Assembly: GCF_014640075.1 (NCBI RefSeq)
Contig: NZ_BMGG01000002.1
Span: forward strand, 124,001 to 188,000
DNA: 64,000 nucleotides
Reading direction: 5' to 3'
Origin: Chelatococcus reniformis
GTDB taxonomy: Bacteria; Pseudomonadota; Alphaproteobacteria; Rhizobiales; Beijerinckiaceae
The notes below the pieces were generated by a model. It saw nothing but the letters and a program-made list of their open reading frames with translations. It was not told where the DNA came from and did not search any database. Both the position numbers and the translations under genes were made by a program. Positions 37,497 to 46,801 of the stretch are shown piece by piece. How positions within the stretch are numbered: the stretch's first letter is position 1; each line of letters opens with the position of its first letter.

Positions 37497-38311
37497 TGGC
37501 AGCCAAGCTGCTCGAGCTCGGCGCCGTGAGCAAGGTCTTCGACTTCGGCGGCGGCGCCCGGCTCACCGCCGTCGACGCGGTAAGCCTCGACGTCATGCCG
37601 GGCGAGATCGTCGGCATCGTCGGCGAGTCCGGCAGCGGCAAGTCGACGCTCGCCCGCATCGCGGCTCGGCTGATGCCTCAGAGCAGCGGCAACGTGATCT
37701 TCCGTGGCGAGGACGTGAGCGGCCTCACCGGCGTGCGCTTCAGCCGCCAGCCGGCCCGGCGGCGGATGCAGATGGTGTTCCAGGATCCGCTGGCGAGCCT
37801 CAACCCGCGCTTCACGGCCTTCGCCGCCATCGCCGATCCGGTGCGGCAGCTCGGCACCGCCGACGAACGGGGCAACACCCGCGCCCTGGTGGAGCGCGCG
37901 GCCCAGCGCGCCGGCCTGCCGCCGGCGCTGCTGGCGAGCTACCCCCACCAGCTCTCCGGCGGCCAGCGGGCCCGAGTCGACATCGCCCGCGCCATCGTGC
38001 TGGAACCCGAGCTGCTGATCCTCGACGAGCCCACCTCGGCGCTCGACGCCTCGCTGCAGGCCCACGTGGTGCAGACCCTGATGCAGCTCCGGCAGACCAT
38101 GGGCATGACCTACATCTTCGTCAGCCACGACCTCAATCTGGTGCGGCTGATGAGCGATCGCATCCTGGTCATGCTGAAGGGCAAGGTGGTGGAGAGCGGC
38201 GCGACCGCGGCCGTGTTCGGCGACCCCCAGCACGCCTATACGCGCAAGCTCATCGCCGCCATCCCGGTGCTGGGGCGGCGGCGCGCTGCGGCCGGCGGGC
38301 TGCGGACCTGA
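37496..38311 (+). CDS. ABC transporter ATP-binding protein DppF type
   Basis: 271 residues, the second ATPase of the Dpp importer. Walker A IVGESGSGKSTLARIAA, Q-loop MQMVFQDPLASLNPRFT, signature QLSGGQRARVDIARAI, Walker B LLILDEPTSALDASLQ, H-loop YIFVSHDLNLVRLM. It is shorter than DppD because it ends soon after the ABC core and lacks the cysteine-rich extension. TGATG overlap with dppD gives a fully coupled five-gene transporter set. Confidence 0.92.
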
Positions 38312-38335
38312 TTCAATGTGTCGCTCCAACCTGTT

Positions 38336-38365
38336 GGCTTAACTGTATTTTAGCACCGTTAAGCC
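38336..38365. terminator. 8-bp stem-loop between convergent Dpp and GNAT genes
   Basis: GGCTTAAC and GTTAAGCC pair perfectly around a 14-base loop, 24 bases after the dppF stop. It is placed to end the long hydantoinase/Dpp transcript; no T-run follows on either strand. Confidence 0.45.
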
Positions 38366-38423
38366 CGCGCCTCGAGGGAGGTTGGGCGTTCGATCGGTCG
38401 GACGGGGCCGCGGTCGACCCCTG

Positions 38424-38884
38424 TTACAGCGACAGGTGCATGAACTGGTTGAAGGCGCTGGCGTCATAGTCGGCGAAGGCGGCGCCACTCCGGAAGCCGC
38501 GGCTGCGATACATCGCCAGCGCCGGCTCGAAGATCGGCCCAGTGCCGGTTTCCAGGCTGAGGCATGTGAGACCACGGAGGCGCGCCTCGGCGATGAGATG
38601 GTCGAGGATCGCCGTGCCGACGCCCTTGCGCAGGTGGTCCGGGTGGGTGCGCATCGACTTGATTTCGCCCCGACGATCGCCGAGCTCCTTCAAGGCGCCG
38701 ACGCCGAGGACGATGCCACTGTCCCAAGCGCTCCAGACCGTGATGCCGGGCGACCGCAAGCCCGAGAGATCGAGCGCGAAAGCCTGACCCGGCGGTGAGA
38801 CCGCGTGCATGCCCGAGAGATGAGGGCGAGCAGGGCCCGCGTCTGCACACCCGACAGATCATCCGCGTGGATCTCGAGCATCAT
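38424..38884 (-). pseudogene. GNAT-family N-acetyltransferase with apparent 1-nt frameshift
   Basis: The family N-terminus is present from ATG 38884 in one frame (MMLEIHADDLSGVQTRALLALIS). The rest follows from 38810 in another frame: MHAVSPPGQAFALDLSGL, IKSMRTHPDHLRKGVGTAILDHLIAEA (acetyl-CoA loop) and YRSRGFRSG. In relatives these pieces are continuous, so loss of about one base in the 14 bases between the ALLA codons and the MHA codons (near 38811-38824) breaks the gene. An internal ATG at 38810 could still make a 128-residue truncated protein lacking the first strand. A sequencing error is also possible. It follows the hydrolase gene by seven bases. Confidence 0.72.
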
Positions 38885-38891
38885 GCCGCCG

Positions 38892-39866
38892 TCACGCCGA
38901 CGCGGGCCGCGCCGGCACGACCGCCGGCATCGCCGCCGCCACGCTGCGGATCATGCGTGCCGCCGCGTCCGGCTGGGTCACCGGCAGCATGTGGCCGCCG
39001 GGCACGAGCTCCAGTGCCAGCCCGGGGATCTGTTCCTTGGCCTTCAGGGCGTGCACACAATGATCGAGCAGATTGTCGCCGGTGCCGTAGAGCATGCCGA
39101 CCGGGCCGGCGAGCGAGCCGTAGCGTTCGAGCATGGTGGGCAGATCGTCGCCCGCCACCACCATGTCGGCCGAGGAGTTCCAGTAGCTCTTGGGCCGTAG
39201 CGACAGCACGCCGCCGCCCTTGCGCGCGAAATCGTCCGGAGGCCGCTCGGGCGCGAAGACGGCGTCGGCAATCTGCTCGGCGCGCAGCACGCCCATGGGC
39301 ACGGCAGCCGTCCAGGCGATGAGCGTGCGCAGCAGCGGGGAACGCACGTCGAGCGCCCGGAACATCGGCGGCGCTTCGTCCTGGGGCTGGGTGAACGGTG
39401 CGATGAGGGCCAGGCCGCCCACCGTCTGTGGGTGGTCGATGGCGAGGGCCAGGGCAATGGCGCCGCCGAGCGAGTGGCCGACGACGAGCGGTCGTTCGAG
39501 CCCCAGCGCCGCGGCGACGCCGGCCATGGTCGCCGCCTGGGCGCGCACGTTGCAGCGGGCATCGCGAGGACGCGTCGAATAGCCCGAGCCGGGCCGGTCG
39601 ACGATGATCAGGCGGAAGTCGTCGGCGAGGCGGCCGGCCAGGGCGTAGGTGAAGTTGCCCATCTGGCCGCCCAGGCCGTGGATCATCAGGATCGGCGGGC
39701 CGCTGCCCACGTCCAGGTAGTGGATGCGCTGGCCGTCGATGTCGAGAAAGCGGCCGAGCGGCGGCGCCACCCTCTCGACCCCGCGCTGGATCACCCAGGA
39801 AAACAAGGCCAGCCCGCCGGCAATGACGGCGACCGCCACCACGATGCCGACCAGCCAGGATGTCAT
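38892..39866 (-). CDS. Alpha/beta hydrolase with N-terminal membrane anchor
   Basis: 324 residues. One N-terminal helix (WLVGIVVAVAVIAGGLALFSWVI) is followed by an alpha/beta-hydrolase: oxyanion region LMIHGLGGQMGN, nucleophile elbow VVGHSLGGAIAL (Ser), Asp near TGDNLLDHC and His in LVPGGHMLPVTQP. It begins inside the SDR stop (ATGA). After a Baeyer-Villiger monooxygenase such a hydrolase often opens the lactone or cleaves the ester product. Confidence 0.87.
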   Translation of the reverse strand: MTSWLVGIVVAVAVIAGGLALFSWVIQRGVERVAPPLGRFLDIDGQRIHYLDVGSGPPILMIHGLGGQMGNFTYALAGRLADDFRLIIVDRPGSGYSTRPRDARCNVRAQAATMAGVAAALGLERPLVVGHSLGGAIALALAIDHPQTVGGLALIAPFTQPQDEAPPMFRALDVRSPLLRTLIAWTAAVPMGVLRAEQIADAVFAPERPPDDFARKGGGVLSLRPKSYWNSSADMVVAGDDLPTMLERYGSLAGPVGMLYGTGDNLLDHCVHALKAKEQIPGLALELVPGGHMLPVTQPDAAARMIRSVAAAMPAVVPARPASA

Positions 39867-40693
39867 CGGGACCCCAGTCTGGACAGCAGCTTCCAATAGC
39901 CCACGGGGGTCACGCGCTCCAAGGCGGCGACGATCCTCGCATCGGTGCCGACCAGGACCCGCGCCTGCCGCCGCTCGATCGCGCCGACGATGGTCTCGCC
40001 GGCGATCTCCGGCGGCAGCCGCAACATGCGGGCGGCACGCGCCTGGCCGGCCGCGATCTGCTCCGGCGTGTTCGACTGGGCGGAGCGGGCGTTGCGGGCA
40101 ATGGCGGTGGCGACGCCTCCCGGATGCACAACGGTGACCCCCACCGAGGTGCCGGCGAGCTCATGGGCGAGCGACTGGCTGAAGCCCCGCACCGCGAACT
40201 TGCTGGCCGAATAAGCGGTCTGGCCGGGCGGTGCGACGATGCCGTAGATGCTCGAGAGGTTGACGATGCGGGCGTCGTCGCTGGCCTTCAGGGTCGGCAG
40301 GAAGGCGCGCGTCATGCGCACCACGCCCCAGAAGTTGATGGCGAACAGCCATTCGAAATCCGCCTCGCTGACCTGCTCGAAGGAGCCGCCGAGCGCGACG
40401 CCGGCGTTGTTGACCAGGACGTCGACGCCGGCGTGCTCGTCCAGCACCTCGGCCGGAAAGGCGATGACGGCATCGCGGTCGCCGACATCGAGCCGATGCC
40501 GGCTGACCTTGACGGGACCGTGCGGGCCTCTCGGCAGCAGTTGCTCCGTCTCTGCCAGCCTCGCGGTGTCGAGGTCGGCGAGGGCGAGATTGGCGCCGCG
40601 CCTGGCGAGCGAGATCGCGATGGCGCGGCCGATGCCGCTCGCGGCGCCTGTGATTACCGCGGTACGGCCCTTCAGGTCCGTGGCCGCGGGCAT
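39863..40693 (-). CDS. SDR-family oxidoreductase
   Basis: 276 residues. Cofactor site VITGAASGIGRAIA with Asp after strand 2 (LALADLDTARL), NNAG, catalytic Ser in VNLSSIYGIV and YSASK. The C-terminus is the longer type seen in SDRs that act on alcohol/ketone substrates next to monooxygenases. It follows the BVMO gene with a TGATG overlap and could supply the ketone for it by oxidising an alcohol. Confidence 0.9.
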   Translation of the reverse strand: MPAATDLKGRTAVITGAASGIGRAIAISLARRGANLALADLDTARLAETEQLLPRGPHGPVKVSRHRLDVGDRDAVIAFPAEVLDEHAGVDVLVNNAGVALGGSFEQVSEADFEWLFAINFWGVVRMTRAFLPTLKASDDARIVNLSSIYGIVAPPGQTAYSASKFAVRGFSQSLAHELAGTSVGVTVVHPGGVATAIARNARSAQSNTPEQIAAGQARAARMLRLPPEIAGETIVGAIERRQARVLVGTDARIVAALERVTPVGYWKLLSRLGSR

Positions 40694-42219
40694 CAGGCTA
40701 TCCCCGCCGGGGCGCGCGCCGGCGTGAACTCCACGGCGCCGTCGTCGATGGCGCCGAGGCGCATCGCCACGAGGTCACGGGCGTAGTTCTGGTGGACCCG
40801 CCAGGGGGCCGTGTCACCTTGCTTGGGCAAAAGCCCCGCCGCCCGCTTGATATAACCGGAGGTGAGCGCGAATGCGGTGGGGCCGTCGACCACGGCGCCG
40901 CGCCAGCGCGGCGTCGCTGCGGCAAAACCCTTCGCGTCCATGTGGGCGAGCAGCCGGCAGACGTAGCGGGCGGAAAGCTCGGCCTTGAGCGTCCACGACG
41001 CGTTGACGTAGCCCATGGCGAGCGCAAAGTTGGGCACGCCGCTGAACATCATGCCCTTGTAGGCCATGGTCTGGCCGAAGTCGACGCGCTGTCCGTCCAC
41101 CGCCACCTCCATGCTGCCCATCAGGCCGAGCTTCAGGCCGGTTGCGGTGACGATGACGTCGGCCTCCAGCGTGCGGCCCGACCGTAGCGCAAGCCCGGTC
41201 GGGATAAAACGCTCGATTTCATCGGTGACGATCGAAGCCTTGCCGGCGCGGATGGCGGCGAACAGGTCGCCATCCGGCACCAGGCAGAGTCGCTGGTCCC
41301 AGGGCGCGTAGCTGGGCGTCAGATGCGTCGCGGCATCGAAATCGGGACCGATCTGCTGGTGCGCCATGGCAATCAGCCCGGCCTTGGTGCGCTCGGGATG
41401 GCGCCGGGCGTAGTTGTAGAAATACATGCCGAGCAGCAGGTTCTTCCAGCGCACCAGCCGATGGGCGAGCCGCTTCGGCAGCCGCCGATAGAGGCGGGCC
41501 GCCGTCGGATCGCGCGCGGGCCGCGCCACGATATAAGTGGGCGAGCGTTGCAGCATGGTGACGTGAGCGGCCGTCTCGGCCAGCGCCGGCACCAGGGTCA
41601 CGGCGGTGGCGCCGCTGCCGATGACCACGACGCGCTTGCCGCCATAGGCCAGGTCCGTCGGCCAATGCTGGGGATGCACGCGCGTACCGGCGAAGCGGTC
41701 CATATCGGGCCAATGGGGCAGGTGGCCGGCGTCGTAGTCGTAGTAGCCGCTGCACATGAACAGGAAGCGGCAGGTGAAACGCACCGGCACTCCCTGCGGC
41801 CCGCGCAGCGCATCCACGTTCCACAGCGCCCTGGCGGATGACCAGGCGGCGCGCACGACCTTGTGGCGGAAACGGATGTGCCGGTCGATGCCGGCGGCCG
41901 CCGCCGTATCTGCGACGTAGGCGGCGATCGAGGCGCCGTCGCTGATGGAGACCTCGTTCGGCCACGGCCGGAAGCTGTAGCCCAGGGTGTGCATGTCGGA
42001 ATCGGAGCGCACGCCCGGATAGCGGAACAGGTCCCAGGTGCCGCCGATAGCGCCGCGCCGTTCCAGGATCGCGTAGGCCTTGCGCTTGTGGCGGGCCTTG
42101 AGGTGCCACGCCGCTGCGATGCCGGATAGCCCGGCGCCGACGATCAGCACGTCGACATGCTCATCGGGGATTGCCGTCCGCCCTTCCTGTACTGGCACCG
42201 TCCCCGTGCCGCCGGTCAT
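40693..42219 (-). CDS. Flavin-containing Baeyer-Villiger-type monooxygenase
   Basis: 508 residues. FAD-binding Rossmann motif LIVGAGLSGIAAAWHL, NADPH-binding VVVIGSGATAVTLVPAL, and the type I BVMO fingerprint FAGTRVHPQHWP (F-x-G-x3-H-x3-W-P). It inserts oxygen next to a ketone, giving an ester or lactone, using NADPH and O2. The ATG at 42219 is used; an upstream TTG lies in the operator region. It is the first gene of a four-gene operon and is divergent from a TetR regulator. Confidence 0.9.
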   Translation of the reverse strand: MTGGTGTVPVQEGRTAIPDEHVDVLIVGAGLSGIAAAWHLKARHKRKAYAILERRGAIGGTWDLFRYPGVRSDSDMHTLGYSFRPWPNEVSISDGASIAAYVADTAAAAGIDRHIRFRHKVVRAAWSSARALWNVDALRGPQGVPVRFTCRFLFMCSGYYDYDAGHLPHWPDMDRFAGTRVHPQHWPTDLAYGGKRVVVIGSGATAVTLVPALAETAAHVTMLQRSPTYIVARPARDPTAARLYRRLPKRLAHRLVRWKNLLLGMYFYNYARRHPERTKAGLIAMAHQQIGPDFDAATHLTPSYAPWDQRLCLVPDGDLFAAIRAGKASIVTDEIERFIPTGLALRSGRTLEADVIVTATGLKLGLMGSMEVAVDGQRVDFGQTMAYKGMMFSGVPNFALAMGYVNASWTLKAELSARYVCRLLAHMDAKGFAAATPRWRGAVVDGPTAFALTSGYIKRAAGLLPKQGDTAPWRVHQNYARDLVAMRLGAIDDGAVEFTPARAPAGIA

Positions 42220-42237
42220 TGCCGATCCCGCTTTTTT

Positions 42238-42255
42238 TGACAATCGCGGTTGTCA
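42238..42255. promoter_or_regulatory. Inverted repeat TGACA-N8-TGTCA, candidate TetR operator 1
   Basis: TGACAATCGCGGTTGTCA, with 6-bp perfect arms, lies just upstream of the monooxygenase start (42219). A second site of the same pattern is 28 bases away. The pair is well placed for control of both divergent genes. Confidence 0.6.
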
Positions 42256-42265
42256 CCGTTGCCTC

Positions 42266-42283
42266 TGACAATGCGTCATGTCA
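42266..42283. promoter_or_regulatory. Inverted repeat TGACA-N8-TGTCA, candidate TetR operator 2
   Basis: TGACAATGCGTCATGTCA has the same half-sites and spacing as the site at 42238. It covers the first possible TetR ATG (42278), so the regulator would repress itself, or translation starts at a later ATG (42287 or 42296). Confidence 0.6.
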
Positions 42284-42961
42284 AGCATGCGCCCCATGGG
42301 CGAGCGCAAGGTGACGCGACGCAACAATTCGGGGGAGGCCGCGGCGGAGCGGGGCGGCGGGGCGCGGCGTTACCGCGGTGTCCCTCTGGATGCGCGCCGG
42401 GCCCAGCGACGCGAGGCGCTCGTCCGGGCGGCGGTCGAGGTCTACGGCGCGCGCGGTTACCGCAACGCCACGGTGAAGGCGATCTGCGAAGCGGCTGGGT
42501 TGACCGAGCGCTATTTCTACGAATCCTTCGCGAATGGCGAGGCGTTGCTCGTCGCCGCTTTCCGGGCGGTGACGGAGCAGACCTTGGCCGATATCGAGCG
42601 GGCCGGCGCGGGCCAGCCGGGCACCTCCAGCGCCCGCATGGAAGCCGTGTTGCTGGCCTATTTTCGCCTGCTGAAGGAGCGCCCGCGCGGCGCGCGCGTG
42701 TTCCTCGTCGAGATCGTGGGCATCGACGTCCAGGTCGACGCGATGGTCGCCTGGGCGGTGAACAGCTTCGGCGCCCTGTTCGAGCGCACTATCAATCCGG
42801 GCATGGCAATTGATGACGGCGCCGCGCGCACGTTGCTGCGGGCCGGCGTGGTCGGCGGCGTGTTCCAGATCGCGCTGACCTGGATCGGCCGCGGCTACGA
42901 CGACGACGTGGATCTCGTCGCCGCCCAGGCACTGCGGCTGACCGACGTGCTGCGGCAATAA
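42278..42961 (+). CDS. TetR-family transcriptional regulator
   Basis: Up to 227 residues. Helix-turn-helix: RREALVRAAVEVYGARGYRNATVKAICEAAGLTERYFYESFANGEALL, then a ligand domain with MEAVLLAYFRLLKERPRGARVFLVEI. No clear ribosome site marks one of the three close ATGs (42278, 42287, 42296). It is divergent from the BVMO operon, which it likely represses through the two inverted repeats in the intergenic space. Confidence 0.88.
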   Translation: MSSMRPMGERKVTRRNNSGEAAAERGGGARRYRGVPLDARRAQRREALVRAAVEVYGARGYRNATVKAICEAAGLTERYFYESFANGEALLVAAFRAVTEQTLADIERAGAGQPGTSSARMEAVLLAYFRLLKERPRGARVFLVEIVGIDVQVDAMVAWAVNSFGALFERTINPGMAIDDGAARTLLRAGVVGGVFQIALTWIGRGYDDDVDLVAAQALRLTDVLRQ

Positions 42962-42969
42962 GGCTCCGA

Positions 42970-43073
42970 CTAGAGCGTTTTCGAGCGAAGTGGACGCCGG
43001 TTCGCGTGAAGAACGCGACAAATCAAACAGATGGAGCATTTCGGCGATTCGAAGCAACGCGGAAAGGCTCTAG
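42970..43073 (+). repeat. RIME-like palindromic repeat, family 1, copy C
   Basis: Same order and orientation as copy A, starting nine bases after the TetR stop. It lacks three A residues in the central GAAGAAAACGCG word (here GAAGAACGCG), and the right stem is imperfect. Confidence 0.85.
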
Positions 43074-43077
43074 CTCG

Positions 43078-43266
43078 TCAGCTCTTCTTCAAGGCCCGGG
43101 CGGCCTGGTCGAGTTTCGTCCAGTCGCTGCCATATTCGCTGACGAGGCCGCGGGCCTGCGACGGCGTGATGCCGTGGCGCTTGGCGAGATAGCTGATCTC
43201 GTAGCCTTCGCGGCGTATCGGCGGCATGTGGCGCTCGGGCTGGCGAGCGTTGGGGTCGTTGGGCAT
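43078..43266 (-). CDS. Small DUF3606-family protein
   Basis: 62 residues: EGYEISYLAKRHGITPSQARGLVSEYGSDWTKLDQAARALKK matches the short DUF3606 family, a helix-turn-helix-like fold of unknown role common in alphaproteobacteria. It stands alone with a good GGGAGGG ribosome site. The stop is four bases from repeat copy C. Confidence 0.75.
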   Translation of the reverse strand: MPNDPNARQPERHMPPIRREGYEISYLAKRHGITPSQARGLVSEYGSDWTKLDQAARALKKS

Positions 43267-43328
43267 AACGTCCCTCCCTCTGCGTGCTGCTAGAGAGATA
43301 AGATCACCACGGTTCCAAGCAAGGATGC

Positions 43329-44801
43329 TCAGGTGCCGCAGAAGGTCCGCAGCACCCGCTCGTCGGCTGTCGGTGGATCGGCGTAGGCGGCGAAGCGCGG
43401 CTGTTCCTCGAAGGGCGTGGCGAGCACCGCGAGCAGGTCCTCGAAGGGCTCGAAGTCGCCGCCGACCGCTGCGGCAATTGCGGCTTCGATGCGGTGGTTG
43501 CGCGGAATGTAGGCCGGGTTGACGGCCAGCATGGACGCCCGTCGCGTTGCTTCGTCAGTGGGCTCCTGCGCCAGGCGCCGGCGCCACTGCTCCGCCCAGC
43601 GGTCATAGGCGGTCGGGTCGATGAACAGATCGCGCACGGCGGCGTCGCCCTCGGGCGCACCGGCCGCGTGGCTCAGGGCGCGGAAGGTCCGCGTGAAATC
43701 GGCCTTGTTCTCGGCCAGAGCGGTCAAAAGGCCGTTGAGCAGGTCGAGATCGTCCTCGTGGGCTGTGGCGAGTCCGATCTTGCGGCGAAAGCCGGCCAGG
43801 TAGTTGGCCTGGAAGCGGCCGGTGAAGGCGTCCAGGGTGCCCTCGGCGATGGCGACCGCCTCCTTGTCGTCGTCGGCCAGTAAGGGCAGCAGGGTCTCGG
43901 CCAGACGGGCCAGATTCCACAGCGCGATCGATGGCTGGTTGGCGTAGGCGTAGCGGCCGTATTCGTCGATCGAGCTGAACACCGTGGCCGGATCGTAGGC
44001 GTCGAGGAAGGCGCAGGGGCCATAGTCGATGGTCTCGCCGGCGATCGAGGTATTGTCGGTGTTCATCACGCCGTGGATGAAGCCGACCAGGAGCCAGCGC
44101 GGCACCAGGTCGGCCTGGGCGGCGATCACCGCCTCCAGCAGGGCGCGATAGGGCGCCGATGTCGCGGCGGCGGCCGGATAGTGCCGCGCGATGACGTGAT
44201 CGGCCAGCAGGCGCAGGGCCTCGACGTCGCCGCGCGCGGCGAAATACTGGAAGGTGCCGACCCGGATGTGGCTCGCCGCGACGCGGGTCAGCACCGCGCC
44301 CGGCAGGAAGCTCTCGCGCGCCACCATCTCGCCGGTCGTCACGGCGGCGAGCGAGCGCGTGGTGGGGATGCCCATCGCCGCCATGGCTTCGCTGACGATG
44401 TATTCGCGCAGCACCGGCCCGAGCGCCGCGCGGCCGTCGCCGCGGCGCGAGAATGCCGTGGGGCCCGAGCCTTTCAGCTGGATGTCGCGACGTCGGCCCT
44501 TGATGTCGATGATCTCGCCCAGCAGGTGGGCGCGGCCGTCGCCGAGCTGCGGCACGAAATGGCCGAACTGGTGGCCGGCGTAAGCCATGGCGATCGGCTC
44601 GGAGCCGCCGGCGATGCGCTTGCCGGCCAGCACCTCGACCCATTCGGGTTGCGCCAGCAGGTCGGGATCGAGGCCGAGCTCGCGCGCCAAAGGGCGGTTG
44701 AGGCGGATGAGCCGCGGCGCCTCGACCGGCGTCGGGGCCACACGCTCGTAGAAGCGCGGCGGCAGGCGCGCGTAGCTGTTGTCGAAAAGCACGTCCTGCA
44801 T
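43329..44801 (-). CDS. selO: SelO-family pseudokinase, protein AMPylase
   Basis: 490 residues (the E. coli YdiU/SelO length). MQDVLFDNSYARLPPRFYERV begins the family. PIAMAYAGHQFGHFVPQLGDGRA, LKGSGPTAFSRRGDGRAALGPVLREYIVSEAM and the metal-binding HGVMNTDNTSIAG are diagnostic. A cysteine three residues from the end (FCGT) corresponds to the conserved C-terminal Cys/Sec. SelO transfers AMP to proteins and has been linked to redox stress (family knowledge). The start at 44801 is preceded by GGGAG at a long spacing. It is divergent from the SLC13-type carrier. Confidence 0.93.
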   Translation of the reverse strand: MQDVLFDNSYARLPPRFYERVAPTPVEAPRLIRLNRPLARELGLDPDLLAQPEWVEVLAGKRIAGGSEPIAMAYAGHQFGHFVPQLGDGRAHLLGEIIDIKGRRRDIQLKGSGPTAFSRRGDGRAALGPVLREYIVSEAMAAMGIPTTRSLAAVTTGEMVARESFLPGAVLTRVAASHIRVGTFQYFAARGDVEALRLLADHVIARHYPAAAATSAPYRALLEAVIAAQADLVPRWLLVGFIHGVMNTDNTSIAGETIDYGPCAFLDAYDPATVFSSIDEYGRYAYANQPSIALWNLARLAETLLPLLADDDKEAVAIAEGTLDAFTGRFQANYLAGFRRKIGLATAHEDDLDLLNGLLTALAENKADFTRTFRALSHAAGAPEGDAAVRDLFIDPTAYDRWAEQWRRRLAQEPTDEATRRASMLAVNPAYIPRNHRIEAAIAAAVGGDFEPFEDLLAVLATPFEEQPRFAAYADPPTADERVLRTFCGT

Positions 44802-44994
44802 GAACCAGATCTCTCCCGAGAGACACCGGCCGCGGCGACCCTTTGCGGCGGCCATAACGTTATGTAGGTGGGGTCGGGCGGCCGGCAAAGGCCTCATCAA
44901 ACCTCGCCCCGCTCACCGAGCCTCGCAACCGGAACCGAAGCCGTCCGCCGCGGTTGTCGATGACAGCCCGGCTGATCCCACGTTCCAGGCCTTC

Positions 44995-46773
44995 ATGACC
45001 CTCGAGCAAATTCTGTCCGTTGCCATCGTCGTCGCCATGATGGCGCTCTTCGTGCACGGCCGGCTGCGCTACGATATCGTCGCCGGCCTGGCTCTGCTCG
45101 CCGCCGTGGCCGCGGGCCTCGTGCCGGTGAAGGACGCCTTCAAGGGCTTCTCGGACGACATCGTCATCATCGTCGGCAGCGCGCTCGTCGTCAGTGCGGC
45201 CGTATCGCGATCCGGCCTGATCGAGACGGCCCTGGGACGGCTGGCGCCGCACGTGCGCTCCACGCAAATGCAGGTGGTGCTGCTGGTCTTTGCGGTCGCC
45301 GTCATGTCCGCCATCATCAAGAACATCGGCGCCCTGGCGATGATGCTCCCCATCGCCTACCAGCTCGCGCGGCGCGACGGAAAATCGCCGTCGGTGTTCC
45401 TGATGCCGATGGCCTTCGCCTCGCTGCTCGGCGGCATCGTCACCCTCGTCGGCACATCGCCCAACATCATTGTGGCGCGTGTCCGCGAGGAACTGACCGG
45501 CCATCCCTTCACCATGTTCGATTACACGCCGGTCGGCCTTGGCCTGGCGGTCGCCGGGTGCCTGTTCCTCTGCTTCGGCTACCGGCTGCTGCCGCGCGAG
45601 CGGCGCGGCGCGGAGACCCTGGACCAGGCGCTCGACATTGCCGACTACGTGACCGAGGTGCGCGTGCCGGCGGATTCGCGTTTGGCCGGCAAGACCATCG
45701 CGGACCTCAAGGCGATCGCCCAGGGCGAGGCGGACGTCGTCGCCATCCTGCGCCAGAACGCGCAACTGTCGGCGCCCCTGCCCGACGCCAGCCTGCGGGA
45801 AAGCGACACGCTGCTGCTCCGGGGCGAGCCGAAGGCGCTCGAGCGCGTCGTCGCCGAGGGCAGGCTGCAACTCGAGGGAGAGGCTCCGCCGGCGGACGCC
45901 GCGGCGCTGCGGGATCAGATCAAAGTCAGCGAAGCGATCGTCGCGCCGAACTCAATGCTCGTCGGATGCTCGGTCGGCAGCATCGACCTGAAGGAGCGAT
46001 ACCGCGTCAACCTGCTGGCCATCAGCCGTGCCGGCGAGCGCTTCAAGCAGAGCTTGCGCAGCATCGTGCTGCGCAGTGGCGACGTGCTCGTCGTCCAGGG
46101 CAATGAGAAGGAATTGCCCGATCGGCTCCGCGATCTCGGCCTGTTGCCCCTGGTCGAGCGCTCCCTGGCACTGGGCAGCGAGCGCAAGCGGTGGCTCACG
46201 GGCCTCATCCTGCTCGCCACGGTGCTCGCCATCGCTCTCGACGTCGTGCCGGTCGCGGCGGCGTTCTTCGGCGCGGCCGTCATCCTCATCGCGGTGCAGG
46301 CCATCGCGGCCAAGGACGCATACGAGGCGATCGACTGGCCCATTCTGATCATGCTCGGCGCGCTGATCCCGGTGAGCGAGACCCTGCGGACGACGGGCAT
46401 GACCGATACGCTGGCGCGATCGCTTGCCTCCGTCGGCGGACTATTGCCGCCCTGGGGCGCCCTGGCGCTGCTGCTGGCCGCCGCCATGGCGGTCACGCCC
46501 TTTCTCAACAATGCGGCGACCGTGCTGGTGATGGCGCCGATCGGCGCCGAGTTCGCGACGAGCCTCGGCTACCGGCCGGATGGCTTTCTCATGGCCGTTG
46601 CCATCGGGGCCGCCTGTGATTTCCTGACGCCCGTCGGCCACCAGTGCAACACCCTGGTGATGGGACCGGGCGGCTACCGTTTCGGCGACTACGCCCGGCT
46701 CGGCGCACCGCTGTCGCTGCTCGTCATCCTCCTCGGCGTTCCCCTGATCATGCTGGTCTGGCCGTTGCGTTGA
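44995..46773 (+). CDS. SLC13-type anion carrier with two RCK-C/TrkA-C domains
   Basis: 592 residues. The first five helices include the carrier signature region IKNIGALAMMLPIAYQLA and LLGGIVTLVGTSPNIIVA. Two RCK-C domains follow in the middle loop (about residues 221-290 and 310-390). The second half has MLGALIPVSETLRTTGM, NNAATVLVMAPIGAEFA and DFLTPVGHQCNTLVMGPGGYRFGDYARLG. Such proteins move sulfate, dicarboxylates or similar anions, and the cytosolic domains may gate transport. The substrate is not predictable. The frame runs further 5' into selO on the other strand, but membrane homology begins at the ATG at 44995. Confidence 0.88.
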   Translation: MTLEQILSVAIVVAMMALFVHGRLRYDIVAGLALLAAVAAGLVPVKDAFKGFSDDIVIIVGSALVVSAAVSRSGLIETALGRLAPHVRSTQMQVVLLVFAVAVMSAIIKNIGALAMMLPIAYQLARRDGKSPSVFLMPMAFASLLGGIVTLVGTSPNIIVARVREELTGHPFTMFDYTPVGLGLAVAGCLFLCFGYRLLPRERRGAETLDQALDIADYVTEVRVPADSRLAGKTIADLKAIAQGEADVVAILRQNAQLSAPLPDASLRESDTLLLRGEPKALERVVAEGRLQLEGEAPPADAAALRDQIKVSEAIVAPNSMLVGCSVGSIDLKERYRVNLLAISRAGERFKQSLRSIVLRSGDVLVVQGNEKELPDRLRDLGLLPLVERSLALGSERKRWLTGLILLATVLAIALDVVPVAAAFFGAAVILIAVQAIAAKDAYEAIDWPILIMLGALIPVSETLRTTGMTDTLARSLASVGGLLPPWGALALLLAAAMAVTPFLNNAATVLVMAPIGAEFATSLGYRPDGFLMAVAIGAACDFLTPVGHQCNTLVMGPGGYRFGDYARLGAPLSLLVILLGVPLIMLVWPLR

Positions 46774-46801
46774 AGCTCCCCGCCATTCGGTTGGCAGTGA
46801 C

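Noticed and set aside
44779-44994. Upstream extension of the SLC13-type carrier frame
   Set aside because: It overlaps the selO start on the opposite strand and contains no membrane or family sequence.
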